This document shows positions 35,451 to 43,728 of a stretch of 64,000 nt of DNA, in pieces. This stretch comes from Spirochaeta lutea. GTDB lineage: Bacteria; Spirochaetota; Spirochaetia; DSM-27196; Salinispiraceae. Below the pieces are notes generated by a model. It searched no databases and had not been told where the DNA came from. It worked only from the letters and a program-made list of their open reading frames with translations. The stretch spans positions 62,001-126,000 of the forward strand of contig NZ_JNUP01000023.1 in NCBI RefSeq assembly GCF_000758165.1, in the 5' to 3' direction. The position numbers and the translations under genes were made by a program. The stretch's first letter is position 1. Each line of letters starts with the position of its first letter.

Positions 35451-35477
35451 TTAAGTGTTTAGCTCAGCAGCCGATAA
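35451..35477 (+). promoter_or_regulatory. Sigma-28-like site on the plus strand, opposing the flaB leader
   Basis: TTAA (35451-35454), 15 nt, then a perfect GCCGATAA (35470-35477). It points away from flaB, into a stretch with no plus-strand gene, and lies inside the flaB copy 2 leader. If active it would make an RNA antisense to the flaB promoter and the distal leader. Confidence 0.4.
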
Positions 35478-35541
35478 ACAGAATAGGGGTTAGTGGGCAT
35501 ATCCAAGAACGATCTTGAAATAAAACCCTTCCCTGTGCTGA

Positions 35542-35569
35542 CTATCGGCATTCCGGGGAGGAAACTTTA
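35542..35569 (-). promoter_or_regulatory. Sigma-28 promoter of flaB copy 2
   Basis: On the minus strand TAAA (35569-35566), 16 nt, then GCCGATAG (35549-35542), a near-perfect FliA site. The predicted start point leaves a leader of about 140 nt containing the CsrA-type hairpin. Confidence 0.8.
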
Positions 35570-35790
35570 ACGTTTTTTTTATGAATATCGTTTAGGTTCC
35601 GTACCATGGTTAATTACCAGCCCCCGGGCCGCTCCGATGGCCCACGGTTGACCTTGGTTTGTAGGGCTTCTCGGTGATTTCTGTACAGTAGTCAGAGTGA
35701 TGTACCCCACCCCTGTATATAGGAAAGCGTATACCGTCTTCACGAATGCAGGGGGAGGCGTAAGGTAAGGGCGGCCGTCGGGGTTAGCAC
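35570..35790. other. Intergenic region downstream of the TPR gene
   Basis: No gene is visible. There is a GC-rich hairpin GGGCC-N8-GGCCC near 35626-35643 without a T tract, and an A/T run at 35573-35583. No clear terminator for the TPR gene could be found. Confidence 0.4.
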
Positions 35791-36933
35791 CTAGGATTCA
35801 TTCAGCCGTTTATCAATCTCGGTGATGTATTCAGGGGCTAACGGGTCATCCGGATCAATAACAAGTACGGTCTCGAAGAATCCCCGGGCTTCCTCGTACT
35901 CCTCTGCCTTCATGTGCAATACGCCTAGGTTCGAGAGTATCTTGGTGTTCTCGGGTTCTAATTCCATAGCTCCCAGTAGACTTTCCTGCGCTTGGCCAAG
36001 ATTCCCTGTCTCCATACAGCAGATGGCATGCTCATTGAGGGTGTCTGGGTTCTGTCCGCCGAGCTCCAGTGTCTTTTCAAAGGCCTGTAATGCCTCCTCA
36101 TACCGGCTAAGACGTCGTAACGCCCATCCCTTTATAAACCAGGCATTCCAAACCCCTGGATTTGCAGACAGGAACTGCTCAATCTTCTCTAGACCCTCGG
36201 TTTCCTTATTTAACCTAATAAAATCGTAGGCTTCTTTAAACAGGATATCATTTAGATTCTGTTTCTCAAACTCTGCGAGGATTTCCTCTACTTCATTTTT
36301 GTGGTCTGGATTTTCTGAGCTATCAAGGTAGGCGTGAAACGAAGCCCGGGAACGGCCGTAGTTTCGAATCTTCATAAAGAAATAGCCAGAGTAGAGGTAG
36401 GTCTCCGGTAGAGGCTCGGAATGGTCAGTACAAACCCTATACCAATGGTAGGCCTCATCTTCGAATTCCTGGGTCAGGGCTTCTTTGCCCAACATTCGGT
36501 AAGCCTCTGCTCGCTTCTCGTAGAGTAGGGCAAGGTTGAGTTGAGCCCGATTGCTCTCGGGTTGGAGTCCTAAAAGCGCTAAAAAAATTTCCTCCGCAAT
36601 GTCGAAGTCTTTGTTGTCTGCCTTCAGGATCGCAGTTTGGGTGAGCTCCGCGATGATGTCGGGTCGGGCAGAGACTATGAATTGCCGGTAATAATCCGCA
36701 TCCTCGTGTTCCGGGTGATACGCTAATACCTTAAGCATGCCCGACAGGATCATTTCCCACGAAAGTTCGTCAATAGACCAGCTATCCTGTTCTCCCGCGG
36801 TCTCGATGGGGAGCATCTTTTCTGGATCTAAGGAGAAGGAGGGCAGGGAGACATTCATCCCCTCGGGTATCGAAATATATAGAATATTTTTAAGTTTTTC
36901 GTCTCGAACGAGATCGATTCGTGAATCGTGCAT
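35791..36933 (-). CDS. TPR-repeat protein of unknown function
   Basis: This 380-aa soluble protein has TPR repeats over its central and C-terminal parts (from about residue 110). Examples are AQLNLALLYEKRAEAYRMLG, ALRRLSRYEEALQAFEKTLELG and ILSNLGVLHMKAEEYEEARG. There is no signal peptide, so it probably acts as a cytosolic scaffold. The first 90 residues are acidic and unrecognised. The ATG has CAGGAG upstream and starts one base after the stop of the PilZ gene. The pairing suggests a c-di-GMP-responsive module beside flagellar genes; this is inference. Confidence 0.83.
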   Translation of the reverse strand: MHDSRIDLVRDEKLKNILYISIPEGMNVSLPSFSLDPEKMLPIETAGEQDSWSIDELSWEMILSGMLKVLAYHPEHEDADYYRQFIVSARPDIIAELTQTAILKADNKDFDIAEEIFLALLGLQPESNRAQLNLALLYEKRAEAYRMLGKEALTQEFEDEAYHWYRVCTDHSEPLPETYLYSGYFFMKIRNYGRSRASFHAYLDSSENPDHKNEVEEILAEFEKQNLNDILFKEAYDFIRLNKETEGLEKIEQFLSANPGVWNAWFIKGWALRRLSRYEEALQAFEKTLELGGQNPDTLNEHAICCMETGNLGQAQESLLGAMELEPENTKILSNLGVLHMKAEEYEEARGFFETVLVIDPDDPLAPEYITEIDKRLNES

Positions 36934-36934
36934 A

Positions 36935-37753
36935 CTACTCCTGTGGTTTGCTCTTTTTAATTGTCTTTAAAAAATTGCTTATACGTAATTTATACTCAGC
37001 GGGTATTGCCTTTTCATCAAACTGAATTGCAAAGGCCGCCAGATCCTTCCGTCCCTGAACCTGTTCAAACCGAATCACCTTTCCCGAAAGGCTCACAGAG
37101 CCGTCCTGCTCGGTTAGTCCGAGTTTGATAGTTGCAGGTTTATTAACAAGAAATTGTGCGAATCCCATAATGATTACTTTCATACCGGAGAAGGATAGAT
37201 CCCGAATAATACACCGCCGGGGTATGTGCTCAATGGTTAGTAAGACATTTTTAGGATCAATGCCCAGGGCAGAAAGGGTCTCCGGGGTTGCTGGGATCCG
37301 CTCTTCCCGACGCTGCTGGAAACTAGCATTTGCTTCGAGCAGGGTTCCCAGGCGGTAAATCAGCTCATCGGGCGGGCGGTTAGTATAGACCAGGTTAATA
37401 AAATTAAGGTCCGGCTGATCCTTATTGTAGGGAACGAAGGAGACAATTTTCGAGTTAATAAAAAAGGTAATTGGATCGGTCTTCTCCTTCTGGATGAAAC
37501 TAAAGCGAAGTTGAACCATATTCTTCGCCTTGCTGGTTACTTCCTTCAGGGGTCCCTTAATATTTGCAATAACCTTGGCCGAGCTCATGGAGCTTGAGTA
37601 GAGAAGAACCGGCCATTGGTATCCAAGGCATCGTATTTGCACATTTTTTGCATACAGAAGCGTTGCCCGGATGACATCCTTTGTAAAGGTTACATCTACG
37701 TTCTGAAAATCGCTGTAGTATTTTGCTATTTGTTGGCTTGTTATTACTGACAT
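36935..37753 (-). CDS. PilZ-domain c-di-GMP-binding protein
   Basis: This 272-aa soluble protein has a C-terminal PilZ domain (about 160-265) with RREER (RxxxR) and DLSFSG (DxSxxG), so c-di-GMP binding is expected. The N-terminal 150 residues resemble the YcgR_N/PilZN-type barrel found in spirochaetal PilZ proteins. The open frame begins at 37795, but those codons overlap a TTGACT-N17-TACTAT promoter. The ATG at 37753 is therefore preferred, with a predicted leader of about 7 nt and no Shine-Dalgarno. It is co-transcribed with the TPR gene. Confidence 0.85.
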   Translation of the reverse strand: MSVITSQQIAKYYSDFQNVDVTFTKDVIRATLLYAKNVQIRCLGYQWPVLLYSSSMSSAKVIANIKGPLKEVTSKAKNMVQLRFSFIQKEKTDPITFFINSKIVSFVPYNKDQPDLNFINLVYTNRPPDELIYRLGTLLEANASFQQRREERIPATPETLSALGIDPKNVLLTIEHIPRRCIIRDLSFSGMKVIIMGFAQFLVNKPATIKLGLTEQDGSVSLSGKVIRFEQVQGRKDLAAFAIQFDEKAIPAEYKLRISNFLKTIKKSKPQE

Positions 37754-37766
37754 ACTATCTGGGGGA

Positions 37767-37795
37767 ATAGTAATTGCCTGGGGCAACAAAGTCAA
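37767..37795 (-). promoter_or_regulatory. Promoter of the PilZ-TPR operon
   Basis: On the minus strand TTGACT (37795-37790) and TACTAT (37772-37767) are 17 nt apart. Thirteen bases separate the -10 from ATG 37753, giving a leader of about 7 nt. Confidence 0.65.
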
Positions 37796-37858
37796 TTCAA
37801 GGGCAGATTTACCACATCATTTTCTGTTTCTGTGAGGTGTGGTATGCCTGCCGGATTG

Positions 37859-38167
37859 TTAGGAGAGACACTCGTCGATCGTTCGTATAAGCCGTTTGGT
37901 GATCTCATCGACCTCGCGTTCATACTCCTGGCTGCTGAGGGACGATTGTGCCTGTTGTTTGAGCATTTCTTGGGAGTTCTTTAGTTTATGCAGCTCATCG
38001 GCTAAAAGCAGGCTCGCGAGGATGCTGATCTTGAGAGGATCCGTGGTTTTTACCCCTGTGGTAACCTCAGAGATCTTTGCCTCTAGATAGGAGAGGATCT
38101 CCCGGAGGTAGGCGGGATCCTCATCGGATTGGATTGTAAAGCTGGTACCCAGTAGGTTAATGGTCAT
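37859..38167 (-). CDS. zapA: Cell division protein ZapA
   Basis: ZapA (102 aa) binds FtsZ and bundles protofilaments at the division site. The ZapA pattern is visible: MTINLLGTSFTIQSDEDPAYLREILSYLEAKI in order from the N-terminus, then DPLKISILASLLLADELHKLKN and a C-terminal coiled coil. It follows the coiled-coil gene by 63 nt and lies downstream of the infC-rpmI-rplT genes, so division and translation genes share a transcription direction here. No 6S RNA-like structure was found next to it. Confidence 0.88.
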   Translation of the reverse strand: MTINLLGTSFTIQSDEDPAYLREILSYLEAKISEVTTGVKTTDPLKISILASLLLADELHKLKNSQEMLKQQAQSSLSSQEYEREVDEITKRLIRTIDECLS

Positions 38168-38230
38168 AGGCTTCTTGCACGGGGCCGGATAAAATAGCCG
38201 GACACAGGGTATCCGGCTTTCTGGCTAACA

Positions 38231-38716
38231 TTAAAACAAATCCAGTTCTTGGTCATCGTCATCCGGCTCTTGGGCAGGTTCCTCATGGTAGGCATCCCCG
38301 GCTTCCTCAGGAGAACCCAGGGTATCTTGGGTTTCCTCGGGTTGGAGGGTTGCTCCGGCATTCGAATCCCCTTGCTCTTCTACTTCAGCCTCCTGCTGGT
38401 CAGTCTGGTGCTGTACTGGAGGAGGGGTTGGTGTTTCCGCAGTGTTGCGGGTTTTCTCCTCAGGGGCGGCGGGTTCCGAGGTAGAATGGCCAGCGCTGAG
38501 TTCATTGAGTTGATTAAGGGCAGAAATTATGCCCTGCTCAATTTCGCTCTGCTCCTCCTTGAATTCTTCAATGAGAAATTCCAGCTCATCGATACGCTCC
38601 TCGTATTTGGACAACCGAGTTCTGAGGGTCTTGTTTTCTTCTTGGAGGTTGGCCAGCAGGCTTACAGCCTGCTGTACCTTGGTTTCAAGTAACCGAATTT
38701 GCTCAACGCTAATCAT
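38231..38716 (-). CDS. Coiled-coil protein, ZapB-like
   Basis: This 161-aa protein has an N-terminal coiled coil (about 1-75, ETKVQQAVSLLANLQEENKT onward) and an extremely acidic, Glu/Pro/Gln-rich tail ending DDDDQELDLF. The coiled-coil half resembles ZapB-type division proteins. The short acidic end looks like a peptide docking motif, comparable in character to partner-binding tails, but that is inference. It lies between rplT (2 nt) and zapA (63 nt), which supports a link to division. Confidence 0.72.
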   Translation of the reverse strand: MISVEQIRLLETKVQQAVSLLANLQEENKTLRTRLSKYEERIDELEFLIEEFKEEQSEIEQGIISALNQLNELSAGHSTSEPAAPEEKTRNTAETPTPPPVQHQTDQQEAEVEEQGDSNAGATLQPEETQDTLGSPEEAGDAYHEEPAQEPDDDDQELDLF

Positions 38717-38718
38717 AA

Positions 38719-39072
38719 TTAGAGGGCCTTTTTTGCAGTGTCTACGAGAGCTTTAAATGCATCCCGGTCTTCAATAGCGAGGTTTGAGAGTGATTTTCGG
38801 TTCACCTCTACCCCTGCCTTATGCAGTCCTGCAATGAATCTGCTGTAGTTGATGCCTTCCTCCCGCACTGCTGCGGAGATACGGGCAATCCATAGCTGAC
38901 GAAAATCCCGTTTTTTGGCCTTTCGGTCGCGATATGCGTAGGTAAGGCTCTTGGCTACAGCATCCTTGGCGGTACGGAAGTTGGTACTCCGTCGGCCCCA
39001 GTATCCCTTGGCAAGACCGAGAATCTTCTTCCGTCGGTCCTTTCGGCGTGTGCCGTCAACTGCTCTTGGCAT
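38719..39072 (-). CDS. rplT: 50S ribosomal protein L20
   Basis: L20 (117 aa) is an early assembly protein of the large subunit. The sequence is typical throughout: RRKKILGLAKGYWGRRSTNF, then RDRKAKKRDFRQLWIARISAA. The ATG has AAGGAG upstream. It ends the infC-rpmI-rplT operon order conserved across bacteria. The 116-nt gap from rpmI contains a small hairpin that may bear on L20 control. Confidence 0.97.
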   Translation of the reverse strand: MPRAVDGTRRKDRRKKILGLAKGYWGRRSTNFRTAKDAVAKSLTYAYRDRKAKKRDFRQLWIARISAAVREEGINYSRFIAGLHKAGVEVNRKSLSNLAIEDRDAFKALVDTAKKAL

Positions 39073-39092
39073 TTTATCTCCTTAAAAAAGAT

Positions 39093-39106
39093 GGGTATTT
39101 GTACCC
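39093..39106 (-). other. Small hairpin in the rpmI-rplT gap
   Basis: GGGTA-CAAA-TACCC forms a perfect 5-bp hairpin about 20 nt upstream of the rplT start on the transcript, next to the Shine-Dalgarno. L20 represses its own operon in several bacteria, so this is a candidate regulatory element, but the match to known L20 leaders cannot be judged by eye. Confidence 0.3.
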
Positions 39107-39188
39107 GTGATTGCCGGTTCTTCGGTAGCCATTAACCTCGAACCTGGCTTTCCCCTTTGGGATTTGATCGACCTTCTTCCCCGGAAAC

Positions 39189-39386
39189 TTATCCGTAGGG
39201 AAGAAGCTTTTTTACCCGTTCCGTCTCCGCATCACTGAGGATGCCGGTTTTACGGAGGTTCCGCTTACGTTTCGTACTCTTTTTGGTCAGAATATGGCGA
39301 AGTCCTTGCTTCTTATATTTGACCTTACCGGTACCGGTAAAAGAGTACCGTTTTGCTGCGGCTCTCCGGGTTTTCATCTTAGGCAT
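39189..39386 (-). CDS. rpmI: 50S ribosomal protein L35
   Basis: L35 (65 aa) is a small basic ribosomal protein. The family start [20 protein letters not shown] and the basic stretch [16 protein letters not shown] are intact, and length is normal. A Shine-Dalgarno (AGAGGTAC) precedes the ATG. It lies 92 nt downstream of infC. Confidence 0.97.
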   Translation of the reverse strand: MPKMKTRRAAAKRYSFTGTGKVKYKKQGLRHILTKKSTKRKRNLRKTGILSDAETERVKKLLPYG

Positions 39387-39478
39387 GATGTACCTCTTTC
39401 TATTTTTGGATTCGATGGTTTCTAATTGAGTGTATACCAGATTATCACTGGATTACTGCCCAATTATTGACACCGTAC

Positions 39479-40000
39479 TTATTTCTTAGATTTCGGACTC
39501 AGCAGCATATACATAAACCGGCCTTCCATGGTAGGGGCTCGGTCAACTGAATGGGTTTCCTCTCCGAGGTTTTCCAGTACCTTCAGTAACACGTCACGTC
39601 CGATTTCGGTGTGTGCTAACTCGCGTCCGCGGAAGCGAATAGTTACCTTGACCTTGTTTCCTTCTTCAAGAAATTCCAAGATATGCTTTGTTTTGAAAGC
39701 CAAATCATGACTTTCAATTTTTGGCTGCATACGAATTTCTTTGAGTTTCACCTGTTTCTGCTTCTTCTTCGACTCTCGGTTTTTCTTTTCGGTCTCGAAC
39801 TTATACTTTCCGTAGTCAATTAACTTGCAGACCGGCGGATTTGCATTGGGTGAAACCTCTACGAGGTCCAGACCTTTTTCCTTCGCTTGAGCCAAGGCCT
39901 GATTGGTCGGGACAACCCCCAATTGCTCTCCTGCCTCGTCAATGAGCCGTACTTCCCGCACTCGAATTAATTCGTTTATTCGTAAATCTTTCGCAGCCAA
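39479..40000 (-). CDS. infC: Translation initiation factor IF-3, TTG start
   Basis: IF-3 (173 aa) prevents premature subunit joining and proofreads start codons. The N-domain ([20 protein letters not shown]), linker ([12 protein letters not shown]) and C-domain ([20 protein letters not shown], then [14 protein letters not shown]) are complete. The start is TTG at 40000, with AGGAGG about 5 nt upstream; there is no in-frame ATG that would keep the conserved N-terminus. A rare start codon fits the well-known IF-3 autocontrol, in which IF-3 discriminates against its own non-AUG start. Confidence 0.95.
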   Translation of the reverse strand: MAAKDLRINELIRVREVRLIDEAGEQLGVVPTNQALAQAKEKGLDLVEVSPNANPPVCKLIDYGKYKFETEKKNRESKKKQKQVKLKEIRMQPKIESHDLAFKTKHILEFLEEGNKVKVTIRFRGRELAHTEIGRDVLLKVLENLGEETHSVDRAPTMEGRFMYMLLSPKSKK

Positions 40001-40077
40001 TCTTCCTCCTTCTTGGATCTACCACATTGTATTCTTGTTGTTGTGATGTATATACCCGCCAACTATACCAAAAGTAT

Positions 40078-40677
40078 TCAAGACTTGTCTACATTATCCT
40101 CCAGGAGCATACAGATCTGAGTTGCAAAGAGGTCTTTTCCTAAGGAGATTTTCCTATTTCCGGCAATGGCGATTTCATCTACGATTCGCAATCCTAATTC
40201 TGTGGCAAGCCGGATAAAATCACTTCGGGTACAAAAATGGATATTTGGGGTATCATACCATTGATATGGAATGTTCTTATTAACCGGCATCTTACCTAGG
40301 AGGGCAAGCTGAAGCCGGTTCTGAATATGGCCGAAATTCGGGAAATTTACAATAATCTGTTTTCCGACCCGGGTCATTTCCTTCAGTAAGAATACCGGAT
40401 TGTGAATCATTTGAAGGGTTTGATTGAGGATAACATAATCATAGGTCTTCGAAGGGTAGTCCTTTAACCCCTCCTCGAGATTGCCTTGGAACACCGAGAG
40501 CCCCCGGGAAATGCAGGTAATTATCATAGCCTCTTCGATGTCTACCCCGCGGCCTTGGACCTGTTTCGTGGAAATCAACAGCTCCAACAGTTCGCCGTCT
40601 CCGCAACCGAGGTCCAGAACCTTTGTGCCGGGTTGTATAAATCGAGCTATTTCATTGTAACTGAATCGTTCAGACAT
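40078..40677 (-). CDS. metW: Methionine biosynthesis protein MetW
   Basis: MetW (199 aa) is a methyltransferase-fold protein encoded beside metX in many bacteria and reported to be needed for full homoserine acetyl- or succinyltransferase activity. The SAM-type motif [15 protein letters not shown] is followed by [13 protein letters not shown] and [16 protein letters not shown], which are MetW hallmarks. The start is ATG 40677, 8 nt after GGGAGG; a closer ATG at 40683 is poorly spaced. The start overlaps the metX stop by 8 bp. Confidence 0.9.
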   Translation of the reverse strand: MSERFSYNEIARFIQPGTKVLDLGCGDGELLELLISTKQVQGRGVDIEEAMIITCISRGLSVFQGNLEEGLKDYPSKTYDYVILNQTLQMIHNPVFLLKEMTRVGKQIIVNFPNFGHIQNRLQLALLGKMPVNKNIPYQWYDTPNIHFCTRSDFIRLATELGLRIVDEIAIAGNRKISLGKDLFATQICMLLEDNVDKS

Positions 40678-41818
40678 GCGCATCACCTCCCTGGGATTCT
40701 CCGGCTATGGAGCGACGGGACGCCAAATATGAAGAAATGAGAACTTCCTGACGCTGGGTTTCTAATAAGAAGGAGTCGTGTCCGTAGGGACTGGCTAGTT
40801 CTGAATAACTAACATCCCTTCCCACCTTCATCATGGAATACACCAGCTCCTTGGATTGGTAGGATGGGAACAACCAATCCGTGGTATACGAGATAACGAG
40901 GTAAGAGCATGAAGCACGCTCAAAGGCCTTATCGAGTCCTCCGTATGTTGCGCCAAGGTCATAGTAATCCATGGCCTTTGATAGGTAGATATAGGAATTG
41001 GCATCAAAGCGATCAACAAATTTATCTCCCTGGTGATTCAAATAGCTTTCTACCTCAAATTGGTCATTGAAATCGAAACCGAAATGCTCCCGCTCTTGGA
41101 GGCGTCTGCCGAATTTGGCATGCATGGATTCATCGGAAAGGTAGGTAATGTGGCCCACCATTCTGGCTATTGAGAGACCTCTGTGGGGATTGCTGTGTTC
41201 GTAGTAATCCCCCTGGCGCCACTCCGGGTCGCTCATAATGGCATTGCGTCCCACCGCATTAAACGCGATACCCTGGGCTGATAGTTGTCCAGTTGAGGCA
41301 ATTATGATCGCCCTCCGTACAATGTCGGGGTAGGCTACACTCCATTCCAGAGCCTGCATCCCTCCCATGCTTCCTCCAGCAACAGCATACAGGGTGCTAA
41401 TACCCAAATGGTCAAGAAGCAATTTTTGTACAGCAACCATATCCCGGATGGTGATGACCGGAAATGAAAGTCCGTAGGGTTTTTCGGTCTGGGGATTGAT
41501 GGAACCCGGTCCGGTGGTTCCCATACAGCCCCCTAGGGTATTGGAGCAGATGATAAAAAACCGATTTGTATCGAAGGCCTTTCCGGGGCCGATCATGGTA
41601 TCCCACCATCCTGGATTTTTATCTTCAGGGTGGTAACGGCCCGCGGCGTGGGCATCTCCCGAGAAGGCATGGAGTATGAGAATCGCATTCGTCTTGTCTG
41701 AGTTCAGGGTTCCATAGGTCTCGTACCGAACAGAGACAGGACCGAACCCTTGACCGTTTTCCAATTTCAATCCGTCTTTCTGAGGAATGAGGAGCGTATC
41801 TGAGTAGTGTACAATCAT
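40670..41818 (-). CDS. metX: Homoserine O-acetyltransferase
   Basis: MetX (382 aa) acylates homoserine, the first committed step of methionine synthesis; close relatives can use acetyl- or succinyl-CoA. The alpha/beta hydrolase catalytic Ser lies in [15 protein letters not shown], the Asp in YTTDWLFP and the His in [20 protein letters not shown] and [13 protein letters not shown] are family blocks. The ATG at 41818 has no Shine-Dalgarno, and a TTGACA-N17-TAGGAT promoter predicts a leader of only about 3 nt. This excludes a leader riboswitch. metW follows with an 8-bp overlap. Confidence 0.95.
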   Translation of the reverse strand: MIVHYSDTLLIPQKDGLKLENGQGFGPVSVRYETYGTLNSDKTNAILILHAFSGDAHAAGRYHPEDKNPGWWDTMIGPGKAFDTNRFFIICSNTLGGCMGTTGPGSINPQTEKPYGLSFPVITIRDMVAVQKLLLDHLGISTLYAVAGGSMGGMQALEWSVAYPDIVRRAIIIASTGQLSAQGIAFNAVGRNAIMSDPEWRQGDYYEHSNPHRGLSIARMVGHITYLSDESMHAKFGRRLQEREHFGFDFNDQFEVESYLNHQGDKFVDRFDANSYIYLSKAMDYYDLGATYGGLDKAFERASCSYLVISYTTDWLFPSYQSKELVYSMMKVGRDVSYSELASPYGHDSFLLETQRQEVLISSYLASRRSIAGESQGGDAHV

Positions 41819-41827
41819 AGTAGGGAA

Positions 41828-41856
41828 ATCCTAGGATGGGCCGGGGGCTGTGTCAA
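41828..41856 (-). promoter_or_regulatory. metX-metW promoter
   Basis: On the minus strand a perfect TTGACA (41856-41851) is 17 nt from TAGGAT (41833-41828). Nine bases (TTCCCTACT) then lead to ATG 41818, so the predicted leader is the 3 nt ACT. Confidence 0.75.
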
Positions 41857-41865
41857 TAACCGATA

Positions 41866-41894
41866 TTGCAAAATCACCGTCCTTGTGGTAGCGT
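41866..41894 (+). promoter_or_regulatory. Promoter of the six-helix membrane protein gene
   Basis: TTGCAA (41866-41871), 17 nt, TAGCGT (41889-41894), then nine bases (TTTTTTACT) to ATG 41904. The predicted leader is again the 3 nt ACT, mirroring the divergent metX promoter. Confidence 0.5.
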
Positions 41895-41903
41895 TTTTTT
41901 ACT

Positions 41904-42623
41904 ATGACACTCTTTGCCTTTCTTGCTATCCCCCTTTGGTACGCATTTCTCTTTATCCGATACCAATTTTCCTTGTTCCCGAACAGGTATGTGCGGGGAC
42001 CGATTTTTTTTGGGGCCCTATGGTTCGGCCTGTGGCTACTACTCCGGATCGTATTTCCCGGACTTTTTACTCCGACCCTTTATAATACGGCTGTTTACAG
42101 TCAGGCTGGGATTGTTCATACCCTCGTTCCTATGGTGGTTATGCTGGGTTGGACCCTTATCCGGTTTCGGAATGATTTAAAGTACCGGCGGAGCAGGGGG
42201 TTGTTTCCCTTTTTGGCTGGCATGTATGCGAGTTTTTTCTTCCTGAATAGTTTTTTAGATTTGCTGGTGTTTCCCTATCCAGGCGTGATGAGTAGGGACT
42301 TCTTTTTACCAATCTACCGTATGACAATGATTTTCTTGGTACCCCTCACGGTAAAAAAATGGTTTTCATGGCAACCGGTACATCGGATGCTTCTCTTGGT
42401 TTGCACCGGGGCCGCCATGTTTATTGGCCCCGTGCCGGTTCTTCTGGAATTTCTTCGGCTGGAAGGGGCTGGAGTGATATCGGTATTTTTCCTAATCGGG
42501 GTTGCTCTGTTTGGGGTTGAGATTCCGCGGATTCTGCCGAACCTTGTGGCTCCTATACAGAAGTTTCTCAGATTAGGTATGGGTGTTCTCAGGCACCGGT
42601 GGGCCGTATTGGTCCGTAGGTAG
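41904..42623 (+). CDS. Multi-spanning membrane protein of unknown function
   Basis: This 239-aa protein is strongly hydrophobic with about six membrane helices (starting near residues 2, 30, 68, 100, 135 and 185). It has basic loops such as RFRNDLKYRRSRG. There is no Shine-Dalgarno, and the predicted start point is 3 nt before the ATG. No family is recognised. It is divergent from metX, and the lipoprotein gene downstream is probably co-transcribed. Confidence 0.75.
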   Translation: MTLFAFLAIPLWYAFLFIRYQFSLFPNRYVRGPIFFGALWFGLWLLLRIVFPGLFTPTLYNTAVYSQAGIVHTLVPMVVMLGWTLIRFRNDLKYRRSRGLFPFLAGMYASFFFLNSFLDLLVFPYPGVMSRDFFLPIYRMTMIFLVPLTVKKWFSWQPVHRMLLLVCTGAAMFIGPVPVLLEFLRLEGAGVISVFFLIGVALFGVEIPRILPNLVAPIQKFLRLGMGVLRHRWAVLVRR

Positions 42624-42698
42624 CTCATGAGAAGACGGCAATCCTCCGATTCAGTCCAACACAACGGGGATACAGCAATAGAATCGTACGAGGGTGGT

Positions 42699-43619
42699 AT
42701 GGACTCAGCCCAGACGCCAGCGCCAATCGGCACATCGAAGAACCGGTTCAGAAGCTATGGACCACAGGGTTGCCGGGTGCTTTTCGTGGCGTTGTTAGTG
42801 TTCTCTTCTCTTTGGTTTCTGGGGTGCTCACCTGCTTCGGTACTTCTCGTGGACCAGGGGGCGAAGCTGTACCTTGAGCAGGTTGGTACCTCGACTCCAC
42901 CCGGATCCCCGGAGATCAGCCTGGAACTGCTATCCCCTGAAGGGGGGGTGATGATTATTCCCGGCGAGGGGGAGGGGGCTCCCAGAGCTATGATCTACCG
43001 TGTTATAGAGCGGTATCCCGAGCTGCTTAGAGAACCTAATGTCCCCGGCGGGGTGGTTGATTTGACCTTTTCTGAGACAGCGGAAAAACAGTCTCTGGAT
43101 CAAGTAATGATTCGGCAAGGGAAGGTGGTTCTCAGACCCGGGCTGCTTCCGGCTTTGGAGCAGCTATATGCGTATATTATCGATTCCGGATTAGGAGATA
43201 AAAAGGGGTTGGTACTATCGGCTGTGAAGTCTGGGGAGGTTGAGAACCTTCAGGAGGTTATCCGTAAGGGGTTTCTCGATGCCGGATTGACTGTTACTAT
43301 ACAGCAGCAGGTGCGAGGAGACGAGGGGATAGAGGATATCGTGGATCGAATAGATTTTACCCAAGGAGACTGGGCCTACATCGTCGCTCTGACCGATACG
43401 GGGTTTGAAGCCCTGTTTTCTGCGATTACCGATCAGGAGATAGCGCTTTTTCTCACCCATGGTGCGGTTATGGCTCAGTATGATACAAGGATTCAGGGTG
43501 CTATAGGTCCGGATGTTCAAGGAATGCTAGCCTATATCGCTGAGCACTTCAACGGGGGTAGTCTCCCGGAGGTCCAAGGCCCTGTCTATATTCCTGCAGT
43601 ATTTTCTGCTCGGGAATGA
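42699..43619 (+). CDS. Predicted lipoprotein of unknown function
   Basis: This protein (306 aa from ATG 42699) has a long basic N-region of about 25 residues, a hydrophobic core (VLFVALLVFSSLWFL) and the lipobox WFLGC. The mature part alternates beta and alpha segments, for example KKGLVLSAVKSGEVENLQEV and QGDWAYIVALTDTGFEALFS. This pattern is suggestive of a Rossmann-like or periplasmic-binding fold, but no family is recognised. The frame is open from 42627; the ATG at 42699 is preferred because GAGGGTGG lies just upstream. It probably belongs to the operon of the preceding membrane protein. Confidence 0.75.
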   Translation: MDSAQTPAPIGTSKNRFRSYGPQGCRVLFVALLVFSSLWFLGCSPASVLLVDQGAKLYLEQVGTSTPPGSPEISLELLSPEGGVMIIPGEGEGAPRAMIYRVIERYPELLREPNVPGGVVDLTFSETAEKQSLDQVMIRQGKVVLRPGLLPALEQLYAYIIDSGLGDKKGLVLSAVKSGEVENLQEVIRKGFLDAGLTVTIQQQVRGDEGIEDIVDRIDFTQGDWAYIVALTDTGFEALFSAITDQEIALFLTHGAVMAQYDTRIQGAIGPDVQGMLAYIAEHFNGGSLPEVQGPVYIPAVFSARE

Positions 43620-43651
43620 AATGAAGCTACCGATATACTAGGGTATTCCAT

Positions 43652-43680
43652 TTGACAAAGGGATACCACGGAAATATAAT
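43652..43680 (+). promoter_or_regulatory. Consensus sigma-70 promoter of flaA1-flaA2
   Basis: A perfect TTGACA (43652-43657), 17 nt and a perfect TATAAT (43675-43680). This is the strongest-looking promoter in the window. The leader is about 42 nt with an AAGGAG Shine-Dalgarno. Confidence 0.9.
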
Positions 43681-43728
43681 TCTGAGTACATTGCGGCTCA
43701 GACGACTATGCATAAAAAGGAGTGAAGG

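Noticed and set aside
37796-37858. 6S RNA beside zapA
   Set aside because: In Proteobacteria ssrS often neighbours zapA, but this gap is only 63 bp and shows no long bulged hairpin.
41818-41870. SAM riboswitch or T-box before metX
   Set aside because: The promoter predicts a leader of about 3 nt and the divergent gene starts 86 bp away, leaving no room for a riboswitch.
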